This document shows, one piece after another, positions 42,346 through 50,294 of a DNA stretch of 64,000 nucleotides. Each line of letters starts with the position of its first letter. Within the stretch, counting starts at the first letter, position 1. The stretch comes from Vibrio sp. YMD68 (GTDB taxonomy: Bacteria; Pseudomonadota; Gammaproteobacteria; Enterobacterales; Vibrionaceae): NCBI RefSeq assembly GCF_029958905.1, contig NZ_CP124614.1:3100001-3164000 (forward strand), given 5' to 3'. The notes beneath the pieces were generated by a model. It searched no databases. It saw only the letters and a program-made list of their open reading frames with translations, and was not told the DNA's origin. Made by a program: the position numbers and the translations under genes.

Positions 42346-42360
42346 CGTTAAGTAATGCTT
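42344..42360. repeat. Direct repeat copy 2 (17 bp)
   Basis: AACGTTAAGTAATGCTT is identical to 32569-32585. It lies directly after the IS3 fragment and just before the terminator of the satellite. It looks like the last few codons and downstream bases of a LysM lipoprotein gene copied to the far side of the inserted segment. Confidence 0.7.
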
Positions 42361-42373
42361 CTTAATAAAGATG

Positions 42374-42404
42374 GGGCTCTGCTGTTCAATGAGCAGAACC
42401 CTAT
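42374..42404 (-). terminator. Terminator at the left end of the satellite
   Basis: GGGCTCTGCTG and GAGCAGAACCC pair (one mismatch) around TTCAAT. On the minus strand the hairpin is followed by ATCTTTATT. It would stop transcription from the DUF2787 gene and the 38-aa ORF. Confidence 0.65.
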
Positions 42405-42433
42405 CTCTAGATCTAAGTAATTTATTTATCGTA

Positions 42434-42550
42434 CTATTGCCCTAATAGAGTAGCTACGGCACTTTGCTGCTCATTCGATTGTGGTTGATAGTCTTTACCA
42501 GCATATGGGCAGATATCTTCGCACATGCTCATAGGTTGCTTATGGAGCAT
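42434..42550 (-). CDS. Small cysteine-containing ORF
   Basis: 38 aa (MLHKQPMSMCEDICPY ... VATLLGQ) from ATG 42550, with AAGG 8 bases upstream. It has a C-x(3)-C pair followed by Pro. It lies 40 bases after the DUF2787 gene and before the terminator at 42374-42404, same direction. Not recognised; a real but small gene is plausible. Confidence 0.4.
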   Translation of the reverse strand: MLHKQPMSMCEDICPYAGKDYQPQSNEQQSAVATLLGQ

Positions 42551-42590
42551 AATGTACCTTTTTATCAAAAAAGGCTTTGGTAAAACCTCA

Positions 42591-43034
42591 TCAGTGATGA
42601 ACGACTATAACTTGATCGAACACTTCCATTTCAACGTTGCTAAAAAAGCATTCTTCCCAATTATCAAACGTGGCATGGCAATTGAATTCCATGCCGTTCA
42701 CCCAAAATCCATCTTTTAAAAACTCGTACATTATTGGTACAAAACCGCCTTCAAATATATATTTATAATGCCAAGGTCCACCACTTTCTCTTTCGATACT
42801 AATTTCAATTGGACTCCATCCCCCAAATTCACGGCTGTAATCGGAATCTTTAAAGAATAATAGAATATTATCATTCTGGTTTAATGCATCGACTAAGGCG
42901 TCATTGTCCTCTATATGAGAGGCGACTATCGAGACGAGGTACTCCGTTAGCTTACTCGAAGTAGGTAAGGGCGCCGTGTTAATGTTATCGGGTTGAAAAT
43001 TAAGTTTAGTAAGTGCGTCTAATTTTGTTGACAT
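42591..43034 (-). CDS. DUF2787-like protein
   Basis: 147 aa; ATG 43034 with AGGAG 8 bases upstream. The central LLFFKDSDYSREFGGWSPIE matches the family pattern of DUF2787 (a small protein common on Vibrio islands and plasmids): FKDxxYSxxxGGxxPxEI, then a beta-rich WHYKYIFEGG segment. The C-terminal half (WVNGMEFNCHATFDNWEECF) is less typical. Function unknown. Part of the satellite's left arm. Confidence 0.6.
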   Translation of the reverse strand: MSTKLDALTKLNFQPDNINTAPLPTSSKLTEYLVSIVASHIEDNDALVDALNQNDNILLFFKDSDYSREFGGWSPIEISIERESGGPWHYKYIFEGGFVPIMYEFLKDGFWVNGMEFNCHATFDNWEECFFSNVEMEVFDQVIVVHH

Positions 43035-43198
43035 TGTAGAACTCCTATATTGTCTACGTAATGTTTATGAACGGCTGTGCTTAAAGGAAATACAATTTCT
43101 CTTTCACTGAGCGCTATTGCTGACAGTCTTGAATAAACACACTCGACCGAAATAAAAATGTGTACGTGATACGCAGTTGTTAAAAATAATCCCCCTTA

Positions 43199-43861
43199 TT
43201 AATTACTACTTGTTCCAAAACAACGATATCCTTCGCCATAGTGCTTCGTGTATAGCTTGGCTAAGTAGGTTGCCCTCCCATAGGCATCGAATAACTTGTC
43301 TTGCCAACCACACTGATTACGTCTGATCACATATCCCGCTTTATCTGGAAACTCCACCAGCGTCATGTAATTTTCCACGTCATCTGACAATGGCAATAGA
43401 AATAACCGCCTCTCCATGTTCTGCATGGCTCTGGCCCAAGCCGTGTAGACTTTACCGCTCAAATGCTCAGGATTAAGCCTCGTATAATCGCCCACGCCAC
43501 TGTAGTACTCATTACTGACCAATATCATTACGTGATAATGATCTTTATCAGCACTCTTACGCTCTCTTGCCCAAATGTAACGCACTGGACATGCGTGTAC
43601 CTTTTGACCGAAACGTTGCTTACGTTTACGTTCAGCTTCAATTTGACTGCGTAATGACTCTATAAATAGCGTCATCGGATTCAAATCATATAAACCATAA
43701 CCATCAATAGAGCAGGTTGACGGTAAGCGTAAATCAACTCGAAACACTAAAACACGTGCACTGTTATTGGCTATTGCTTTATTAAATACTCTTTGTATTG
43801 ATAATAAGTAAGCCCTGTTATGTGTGTATTGAGTAAATATAGGGTAGTCAATGTTATTCAT
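43199..43861 (-). CDS. Inovirus Gp2/YagK-YfjJ-like replication-associated protein
   Basis: 220 aa from ATG 43861, which has GGAGGGGG 4 bases upstream; the frame extends with GTG 43924 or ATG 43873 but those lack such a site. The family is seen from ARVLVFRVDLRLP, the HVMILVSNEYY and KDHYHVM region (a His-x-His like that of HUH-type replication initiators), and TLVEFPDKAGYVIRRN (about 170). Family members occur in inoviruses and P4-like satellites. Likely starts replication at the AT-rich region just upstream (43925-44160). Confidence 0.75.
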   Translation of the reverse strand: MNNIDYPIFTQYTHNRAYLLSIQRVFNKAIANNSARVLVFRVDLRLPSTCSIDGYGLYDLNPMTLFIESLRSQIEAERKRKQRFGQKVHACPVRYIWARERKSADKDHYHVMILVSNEYYSGVGDYTRLNPEHLSGKVYTAWARAMQNMERRLFLLPLSDDVENYMTLVEFPDKAGYVIRRNQCGWQDKLFDAYGRATYLAKLYTKHYGEGYRCFGTSSN

Positions 43862-43924
43862 ATCCCCCTCCATTAATATTATTCCCCTTAATATATTGTT
43901 GATGTATTCTTGTTCATTAGTCAC

Positions 43925-44160
43925 GACTACGTATTATCACACTCTATTGAAGGTTATAAGTATTACAGTTATTACTACTACTATTAATTGTTATAATATT
44001 ATTACTAAGTATTGGTAATGTATTACTGTTAAGCGTTATTTATATATTACCAATAACCGAACCAATATATAGTCAATAAATTAAAGTTAATCTTTATTAT
44101 TCCTATAAAATATCTTCAAATGCAGTAATACAAACCACTCCGAAGTTAATTAATATGAAT
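43925..44160. other. AT-rich repeat region, possible satellite origin of replication
   Basis: 236 bases made almost entirely of A and T, with many TATTAC/GTAATA steps. TATTGGTAAT at 44010-44019 and ATTACCAATA at 44046-44055 are exact inverse copies, 26 bases apart. It sits directly upstream of the Gp2/YfjJ-like gene. These are the usual signs of a small replicon origin. Confidence 0.5.
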
Positions 44161-44184
44161 CATTTAACCTAAATAGGAACAATC

Positions 44185-44295
44185 ATGAAAACACTAAAAG
44201 TTTTATACTTTATTGCTTTGTCTATTTTACTAACCGTAGGCTTCTTTAGCCTTGCTGGGTTCCCCATAATACAGCTTCCAATAATTACTGGATAA
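44185..44295 (+). CDS. Small single-pass membrane protein
   Basis: 36 aa (MKTLKVLYFIALSILL ... QLPIITG), with AGGA 6 bases before ATG 44185. Almost all of residues 5-33 is hydrophobic, giving one membrane helix. It is on the opposite strand from the rest of the satellite, between Gp2 and the DUF3987 gene. Small membrane proteins of this type are often toxins or phage-host interaction factors; no function is shown here. Confidence 0.5.
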   Translation: MKTLKVLYFIALSILLTVGFFSLAGFPIIQLPIITG

Positions 44296-44330
44296 ACCTG
44301 AGATACTGAGTTTTTATCCAACCTAAGAAT

Positions 44331-45854
44331 TTAGTATTGTGGTGTAGGTGGCAGCTCGACCGTTGATAAATCAAGCTGCTGCTTAGCTAAATCTTGTGCA
44401 TATGTAGGATATAGATCGATGACCTTCGTTTTGCCGATTAACAGCTGTGAAAACCGAGGATCAGGCCCCAAATAGTCTAATGCTGCCTTTAGAGCTTTAC
44501 TCTTTCGTAAACAATTAGGACCATACTGGAGTATGTAGTTGTTTTTGATATACCGAGTTCCTGCATTTGACCTTTGGACTAACCAATTGGCTAATACCTC
44601 CGCATCAAGCACATGCTGCGGAGGGGTTGGTGGTGGACAAAACAGCCCCATAAACTCAGAAGAATAATAGGCCACAATGTTGATGGCATTCCAGAGCGTT
44701 GAGAGCGGTATCTCTGAGAGAGCTTCATCCTCTGAGTAGTTTTCAAAACAATGCAATATAGCAGCGACACGAACTGTGTTTTCAACCAATTTGGATGCGT
44801 GATCTTTAGCAAACTCAAAACGTCCACCTGGCTTCATCCCGGTTTCAATTTCATTTGATATCTCTGTGAGCACTTTTTTCGAGTCATAACAGAAGGAAAC
44901 AACTCTTCGTTCGCGCTCGTCGATTTCTAGTGGCAATAGCTGAAGTAATGAGTAGACTCGTTCATTGAATTCATCTATTGCTTCCGTTGGAATCTTTATG
45001 CCGTACGATTGACGGTTGCCACAGTTTGAAGGCGGATAGCAGAGTAAGAAACGAGCGAAGAAGCCATTATCCCGAACGTCATCTGTAGATTTTGTGATAA
45101 ACTTTTTCACGGTACTTACTTGAGTCATGATCGCTACGGTCAAGCGAGCATCTTCAATGGTAATATCATCACTTGATTTTCGGCTCACTCTAGTATCTTC
45201 ACCAGACCAAATGTCGTTCAAGAAGCTAGTGTTCCTCATTAATAAAGAATTTAGGATTTTTGCTCCTTCACTTGAAATAAGTAACGCATTAGCTCCCATA
45301 CCTTGCAGTTCAGCTTGTAAGGACTGTGGTGTGACGTCTTCAAACCGGATAATTCTCGGCTTAGGCGCTTGCGGCTCGTTCAATTGATGATCGACAAGCC
45401 TTTCAATGGCAACGTCTTTCTCTTCATTAGAAGCATCAAGCATTTCTTGCATTAAATACTTCTCTACCTCTCGATATTCACTTATGATTAGGGCATGCTT
45501 AACTAAGGCTCGCTTTAAGCGCTTAGTATCATCAAGCATGAACCTCTTGAGTCCTTTAATTACTTTCGATTCAAGACTCGATTTTCGCTCGCCAGAACCC
45601 GCAACAGTCAATATGTTCAAAGAAATTGGACCTGCTTTGCCTGTTAATGGATTCTCCACATCCACTAGTCCCTGAAGGGAGGTTGAGGCCGCGGATAGAG
45701 CTGCTGACAAATTCATTGCCTTTGGGGTTTGAGTCAACTGTTCTAGGTTGTCTAAAGCTCTATAGAAAGTAGAATCGTTTCTGAAGTAAGGCGGCACGGA
45801 TTGGTAAGGAAACCAAGCTGTACCATGAAGGCCTATAGGAAGCACATTGCTCAT
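44331..45854 (-). CDS. DUF3987 (YfjI-like) protein, likely replication/primase-associated
   Basis: 507 aa. DUF3987 signs: PYQSVPPYFRNDSTFYRALD at the start, an ATPase-like early region with LTVAGSGERKS in place of a standard P-loop (GSGERKS lacks the last G-K-S/T pattern and may be degenerate), NALLISSEGAKIL, TVAIMTQVSTV and a later DNGFFARFLLCYP. YfjI-type proteins sit in P4-like satellites and phage islands. Coupled to alpA by a 4-base overlap (ATGA). Role in satellite replication is inferred from family and place. Confidence 0.75.
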   Translation of the reverse strand: MSNVLPIGLHGTAWFPYQSVPPYFRNDSTFYRALDNLEQLTQTPKAMNLSAALSAASTSLQGLVDVENPLTGKAGPISLNILTVAGSGERKSSLESKVIKGLKRFMLDDTKRLKRALVKHALIISEYREVEKYLMQEMLDASNEEKDVAIERLVDHQLNEPQAPKPRIIRFEDVTPQSLQAELQGMGANALLISSEGAKILNSLLMRNTSFLNDIWSGEDTRVSRKSSDDITIEDARLTVAIMTQVSTVKKFITKSTDDVRDNGFFARFLLCYPPSNCGNRQSYGIKIPTEAIDEFNERVYSLLQLLPLEIDERERRVVSFCYDSKKVLTEISNEIETGMKPGGRFEFAKDHASKLVENTVRVAAILHCFENYSEDEALSEIPLSTLWNAINIVAYYSSEFMGLFCPPPTPPQHVLDAEVLANWLVQRSNAGTRYIKNNYILQYGPNCLRKSKALKAALDYLGPDPRFSQLLIGKTKVIDLYPTYAQDLAKQQLDLSTVELPPTPQY

Positions 45855-46102
45855 TGAATGACCCCCTCATCATCAGACTGACTCGCTCTAGTTCTAGAGT
45901 CTATCCACGCATAAACTTCGGATGATAACCATCCAACTGCTCTAGGACCAAGCGGTATCGATTTAGGGAACATAGGATCATAGCGGGGGGACTGTTGGCT
46001 TAATTTGTCATAGATAGACGATCTAGAAAGTCCCGTGATCTGAGTCAGGTCATTAATACGATAGATCTGATTTTGGTTTTGTTGAGATAGCGGTAATGCC
46101 AT
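45851..46102 (-). CDS. alpA: AlpA-family excisionase/regulator
   Basis: 83 aa. MerR-like small helix-turn-helix: IYRINDLTQITGLSRSSIYD at about 13-32, then PKSIPLGPRAVGWLSSEVYA (the winged AlpA signature GxRAVGWxxxEVxxW). AlpA turns on excision genes in P4/CP4-type elements. It precedes the DUF3987 gene with a 4-base overlap. Upstream (46103-46254) is a promoter-like AT-rich gap with no other gene. Confidence 0.9.
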   Translation of the reverse strand: MALPLSQQNQNQIYRINDLTQITGLSRSSIYDKLSQQSPRYDPMFPKSIPLGPRAVGWLSSEVYAWIDSRTRASQSDDEGVIQ

Positions 46103-46254
46103 ATTTTCAAGCTCCGTTTTAGTTCAAAATTCACGGACAAAGCTATCGTTATTCTCGGCATTAAAATAGGGGGAGTGAATGCCCCGCCTTTCTCCCCATT
46201 AATCCACTTTCAATTAAAACCTTATAAAACAAAGACTTTAAAAACCTTAAAAAA

Positions 46255-47295
46255 TTAAAATTTATTTTTCATGAGAGCTAATGCAAAAGCTTCCATATCC
46301 TCACTATGCTCCAAACTTTGGACTTGAGACTTTACAGCGCTGTAACTGTCCCTTTTTTCTAAGGGAGGAAAGAGGTGTTGTATCTGAGGGTTAACCCTTT
46401 GATTTTCGGGTTTGCTTTTACCACGACCTTTACCGAACTCTGCATTGATAAAAGCATATCCAGATTCAGCGTTTTTACTTGGCTTCTTAGGCGATTTTGG
46501 AGGGGTGTTTTTTCGTCTGAACAACCCATATTCCTCTAACAAAAATCCACCGTCACGTACTGTTGGAGGCTTTGGTATCGTCTTTACCTCAAAAATACCA
46601 AAACCAATTCTTGCTAGTTTACAAAGTGAGTTATAACTTCGATAATAATCTGGTATATAGTAAGGGCTGTTTTCAGGAATTTCTGAAAGTTGTGGTATTT
46701 GGTGAAGGCTTGAAACTTTACTTATATCTTCATTTAAGACCAGAATATTATTGAATTCAAATTCAATTATTTCAGGCTCAAAATTCTCACATTTATTTTT
46801 TAAACTTATCTTTTTAAAATAAAAATATTCTATCGGATGGTTTTTATTTTGATAATCTTCTTCTTTAGGTAGTCTTTTGCTTTTTATCAACCCAGGGGTG
46901 TTTAAATACTCTCGAATATCCTCAGCCCTCATCCATTTATTAAACGCTGACTCTTTCGGTAATACTTCAAAATCTCTTCCTGTTAAAATAGCAACTTTAG
47001 AGCAATGAATGAAAGCAGCACTTTCCCAGGTTAATATATTAGCGATATCGTCTTTTTTTAATTTTATTATATACTTAGCTTGTTCGCTAACACCTTTTTC
47101 AATAGTTAGATTATGTCCACCACTTTTCCCCTTAATATCCTCTTGACTCCAGCTGATAAATTGCCATAGGTGATAGCCAGTTGGTAATATGTAATAAAGT
47201 GGTATCTCATGCTTTTCACATACTGATAAACTCTTAATGAACTCTTCTTTACAATCGTTGTTTTTCTTTATATTTACAAGTCTAAAAAATTCCAT
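46255..47295 (-). CDS. Unknown satellite protein
   Basis: 346 aa; ATG 47295 with GGAG about 10 bases upstream. The first 120 residues include hydrophobic beta segments and CEKHEIPLYYILPTGYHLWQ; a Lys/Arg/Pro-rich tract lies at about 255-300 (RKNTPPKSPKKPSKN, then GRGKSKPENQRVNPQ), which could bind nucleic acid. The last 40 residues form a helix. No recognised domain. The gene is more AT-rich than its neighbours. It lies between int and alpA in the satellite, in the place where satellites keep host- or helper-interaction genes. Confidence 0.6.
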   Translation of the reverse strand: MEFFRLVNIKKNNDCKEEFIKSLSVCEKHEIPLYYILPTGYHLWQFISWSQEDIKGKSGGHNLTIEKGVSEQAKYIIKLKKDDIANILTWESAAFIHCSKVAILTGRDFEVLPKESAFNKWMRAEDIREYLNTPGLIKSKRLPKEEDYQNKNHPIEYFYFKKISLKNKCENFEPEIIEFEFNNILVLNEDISKVSSLHQIPQLSEIPENSPYYIPDYYRSYNSLCKLARIGFGIFEVKTIPKPPTVRDGGFLLEEYGLFRRKNTPPKSPKKPSKNAESGYAFINAEFGKGRGKSKPENQRVNPQIQHLFPPLEKRDSYSAVKSQVQSLEHSEDMEAFALALMKNKF

Positions 47296-47311
47296 CGATA
47301 GCTTCTCCGTA

Positions 47312-47351
47312 AAACTGCTATTTTTGCTATTCGTAGCAAAAATAGCAGTTT
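47312..47351 (-). terminator. Integrase terminator, 18-bp perfect hairpin
   Basis: The arms at 47312-47329 and 47334-47351 are exact inverse copies around a TTCG loop. The hairpin overlaps the last bases of the int stop codon. On the minus strand TTTTACGG follows. It cuts int expression from the downstream satellite genes. Confidence 0.75.
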
Positions 47352-48633
47352 AAAGACCAAAGTGTCGACGTAAAAAAGCTGCTTTTGTCGGCGATATCGT
47401 CTCTTTCTTCTTAGGGGCAAGAGCTTGTAACTTTCTTCCCCACGCCTGCATTACAAGCAATTGCTCATCAAAGTAGTCGTAGTGATTGTAGACTCGTAAC
47501 ATACCAGGTAACTGATGCCCGACAGCTTTTTCGACTGCGACTATATCAAGCTTCATTTCATTGCATCGGCTAATAAAGGTTCGACGTAAGTCATGAGGTG
47601 AGAATGGTTCTATTCCATCTGGGAGGTTTCTTTTAATAATAATTCTAATAGCTGATGATTCTTGTACTTTATCTGAGTTTAATTGAGGCCAAACTAACTT
47701 CCTACTATTAGCAATTTCTTTTCGCTGCTCTTTAAGCAATTCAATCAAATAGTCACTCAATGGAACTTTTCGACTTTCTGGACTCTTACTATGCCTATCT
47801 TTTGAACTTGCAGGAAGAATCCAAGTTCTATTTTTCAAATCTACTTCTTCCCATCTCATTTCTAAAACAGCTCGTATTCTCTGACCACAACCAAGTAAAA
47901 ATCTAATTAGCCGAATATTAGAGGTGTTAGTCTTCCACGATTCTAAACTCGACTGTAGTAATTCTAATTCATTAAAACTCAAATTTCTTTTAGTTATTTT
48001 TGAACCGCCTCCTACATCTTTTGCTTTTAGTTGTGGGGCTGGGTGCACCTCAAGCATATTGAGAGCTAACGCATGATTTATGATTTGGTTCATCACTTTA
48101 TGACATGCGCCTATAGCTCCGGCCATACGCTGCCCAGACTGATCAGTTTTAGCGTCAAATACTCTATTTAGATCCATAATATTAAGATCATCTAATTTGA
48201 CGTCACCAATAAACGGTTTCACATCTCGTAAGTAAATCGTCCTAGCCTGCTCTCCTCGTAACTGTTTCGATAAGTGTATAGCGTCAAAACTAACAAATGC
48301 ATCATGGAAAGTTTTTGCTGCCTCTTGTTCTCGCTTTTCTCTAACTAGCTCAAGTTTAGGATTTTTGTTATTTTCTAACCAACTACGATAACGACCCGCT
48401 TCTTCTCTAGCTTGCTCTAAAGTCATACCCGTTTGAGGCTTCGACTTTATGTATCGACCCATTGAAATCTTTTCGTGTTTTTTACCTATTTGAAAGCGAA
48501 AGGTCCAGGTCATTGTTCCCGTGGGACGAACACGGATATTTAATCCTTCAACTTTTTTATCAGGGATCATGTACTCTTTATCTTGAGGCTTCAACGCTTG
48601 CAATGTGGCATTGCTGCTAATTCTCTTTGTCAT
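47350..48633 (-). CDS. int: Tyrosine-type integrase (P4-like)
   Basis: 427 aa. N-terminal arm-binding region with DKKVEGLNIRVRPTGTMTWT (DUF4102-like), core-binding part, then the catalytic domain: R in LLGCGQRIRAVLEMRWEEVD (about 250), H-x-x-R in HDLRRTFISR (about 348-357), GHQLPGMLRVYNHYDYFDEQ with the last His and the nucleophile Tyr (Y in YNHYDYFDE). All catalytic parts are present. It lies directly by the trmA 3' remnant (48795) and so probably recombines at that site. It reads toward the element body, the usual layout. Confidence 0.95.
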   Translation of the reverse strand: MTKRISSNATLQALKPQDKEYMIPDKKVEGLNIRVRPTGTMTWTFRFQIGKKHEKISMGRYIKSKPQTGMTLEQAREEAGRYRSWLENNKNPKLELVREKREQEAAKTFHDAFVSFDAIHLSKQLRGEQARTIYLRDVKPFIGDVKLDDLNIMDLNRVFDAKTDQSGQRMAGAIGACHKVMNQIINHALALNMLEVHPAPQLKAKDVGGGSKITKRNLSFNELELLQSSLESWKTNTSNIRLIRFLLGCGQRIRAVLEMRWEEVDLKNRTWILPASSKDRHSKSPESRKVPLSDYLIELLKEQRKEIANSRKLVWPQLNSDKVQESSAIRIIIKRNLPDGIEPFSPHDLRRTFISRCNEMKLDIVAVEKAVGHQLPGMLRVYNHYDYFDEQLLVMQAWGRKLQALAPKKKETISPTKAAFLRRHFGL

Positions 48634-48794
48634 TATATTAAACCTATGCTTCTGGGTACGGCTCAGGGTACGGGAACAGGTGAGTTCCTATTGTATTATC
48701 TAGAACTCCACTGGACAACCAAATAGAGAGAACCCCTTAGTAACAGTAACTTAAGTGAAAAACATGGACTGTAATAAATCTTATTGGACACAAA
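48634..48794. other. Int-proximal attachment region
   Basis: Sequence between the integrase start and the trmA remnant. It holds direct repeats GGGTACGG (about 48656, 48667) that may be integrase arm sites. From TTATTGGACACAAACTTCC onward the sequence begins to resemble the trmA end, so the crossover point is probably between 48780 and 48798. Confidence 0.45.
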
Positions 48795-48848
48795 CTTCCA
48801 TACACCCACCACATGGAAGCGGGCGTGTTACTGGAACGCAAAGCATAG
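48795..48848 (+). pseudogene. trmA: 3' end of trmA (tRNA uracil-5-methyltransferase), att site
   Basis: In frame it encodes L-P-Y-T-H-H-M-E-A-G-V-L-L-E-R-K-A and stop TAG at 48846-48848; E. coli TrmA ends QFPYTHHMECGVLL. The position, convergent with yijD, is the normal place of trmA. Only 17 codons are here and the rest is not in the window, so this is the part left at the integrated element's edge. It probably contains the core att site. Confidence 0.85.
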
Positions 48849-48884
48849 ATTCAGTCCATAGACCCAGCGGGTTTCAGCCTGATA

Positions 48885-48913
48885 TAAAAAACGAGCCGTT
48901 TGGCTCGTTTTTT
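48885..48913. terminator. Bidirectional terminator between trmA and yijD
   Basis: AAAAAACGAGCC and GGCTCGTTTTTT pair around GTTT with A/T tracts on both sides. It serves the converging trmA end and yijD. Confidence 0.9.
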
Positions 48914-48954
48914 ATAACTCTCAAGTATCAGTCTACACATCTCTGTATACCAAC

Positions 48955-49344
48955 TTATGTTGGCTTACCAATAAAGCCCAGTTTTTTACCTATCCAAAGC
49001 ATGAGTAACATCACCACGACAATGGCAAACAAGTTAGATCCTGCATCTGGGTGCTGTGCTTTCACAAAGGCAGAGTGACCAAACCCACCCACAAAGAAAC
49101 AGGCTAAACCGACCAATGGGATATCTTCTGAAACCGGGTGACGCAGATACTCTTGGTATAGTGCCTGTACCGATAATACGAGCGCAATGATCGGAAAAAT
49201 AGAAAAGCTCACTTCACTCATCGTCATCCAAGACAGTAATGCATCACCGCACATACCTGCAACCAACGCCAATACTAACGTTTTTCGTTCTGAGCCGCGG
49301 TCTAAGTGAACACCCGGCTCCATTCCATTTTCTGAATTTGACAT
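48955..49344 (-). CDS. yijD: YijD, DUF1422 inner-membrane protein
   Basis: 129 aa. Four hydrophobic helices; family phrases LVLALVAGMCGDALLSW, SIFPIIALVLSVQALYQ, DIPLVGLACFFVGGFGHSAF and VVMLLMLWIGKKLGFIG. Its ATG overlaps the fabR stop by one base (TAATG) with GGAGG inside fabR, the same fabR-yijD operon as in E. coli. Function unknown. Confidence 0.9.
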   Translation of the reverse strand: MSNSENGMEPGVHLDRGSERKTLVLALVAGMCGDALLSWMTMSEVSFSIFPIIALVLSVQALYQEYLRHPVSEDIPLVGLACFFVGGFGHSAFVKAQHPDAGSNLFAIVVVMLLMLWIGKKLGFIGKPT

Positions 49345-49985
49345 TAATCCTCCCTGCTTTTTGTTCGCTTTCTCTCTCGCTCTTTGCGATACCAGAATGC
49401 CCCTTTTGCAATCATTCTTAGCTGCATAATCAAACGTTCAGCAAGCTCATCTCGTTCACGAGCCGACAAATCAAGCACTTCAGCTCCGGAGCTAAAAACC
49501 AAGGTCACCGATGCTTGCGCTTGAGTCTGTGCTTCTTCTTTGCTCATTCCGGTACTGGTTAAATATTCGGTTAACTCTGCCGCAAAATGTTCAATTTCTC
49601 TGGCGACGGCAGTACGAAAATCAAAAGACGTTCCCGAACGCTCTCTTAATAATAAACGAAAAACATTAGGGCTACTTTCAATAAATTCCATAAATGTTTC
49701 AACCGAAGTACGAATCACGCTTCCTTCGGTTGCAATCCGCTGACGAGCCTGCCGCATCAACTGACGTAGCAATAAACCGCCTTCATCGACCATGGTTAAG
49801 CCTAATTCATCCATATCTTTAAAATGACGATAAAAAGACGTGGGCGCGATCCCGGCTTCTCGAGCGACTTCTCTTAAACTTAAATTAGAAAAACTTCTAT
49901 CAGCACTCAACTGACTGAATGCCGCGTCAATCAGTGATCGGCGAGTTTTCTCTTTTTGCTGTGCGCGAATTCCTAGCGATTTCAT
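49344..49985 (-). CDS. fabR: FabR, repressor of unsaturated fatty-acid genes
   Basis: 213 aa, TetR family. The helix-turn-helix is nearly identical to E. coli Fab[21 protein letters not shown] and [19 protein letters not shown], with the regulatory part [20 protein letters not shown]. It represses fabA/fabB according to membrane unsaturation. Operon with yijD; divergent from sthA, as in E. coli. Confidence 0.95.
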   Translation of the reverse strand: MKSLGIRAQQKEKTRRSLIDAAFSQLSADRSFSNLSLREVAREAGIAPTSFYRHFKDMDELGLTMVDEGGLLLRQLMRQARQRIATEGSVIRTSVETFMEFIESSPNVFRLLLRERSGTSFDFRTAVAREIEHFAAELTEYLTSTGMSKEEAQTQAQASVTLVFSSGAEVLDLSARERDELAERLIMQLRMIAKGAFWYRKERERKRTKSRED

Positions 49986-50294
49986 GATTGGACTACTTTG
50001 GTCATTATCTTATCCACCCTACTATAACGCGAAGCGACGTTACTCATAAACCCAATATTCAACTAAAATCTTACGTCGACAGGAAAGGTATCCTTACTCA
50101 TAAACCTCTGAGTATCAATAACCTCGTCGGGCATCTTATAAAATAAAGTGTATAAGCGACGCCATTCTCATGCTGTTTTTAGATCTACGTCCGTGATCTC
50201 TTCGACCCTCTCGTCTCGAATATATTTACCTATCTGTAATATGCGTTAAAATCTCGCTACAGCAATGTAAAAGAATATAACAAGGAAGAGATCT
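49986..50294. promoter_or_regulatory. Divergent promoter region of fabR and sthA
   Basis: 309 bases without a gene. AAGGAAG lies 7 bases before the sthA ATG. No clear FabR operator could be seen by eye. Confidence 0.5.

Noticed and set aside
42361..42590. Integron attC-like site around the hairpin at 42374
   Set aside because: The core sites and the long imperfect stem of Vibrio attC are absent; a terminator explains it better.
44331..45854. Active P-loop ATPase reading of the DUF3987 protein
   Set aside because: The GSGERKS stretch does not fit a strict Walker A, so ATPase activity is not claimed.
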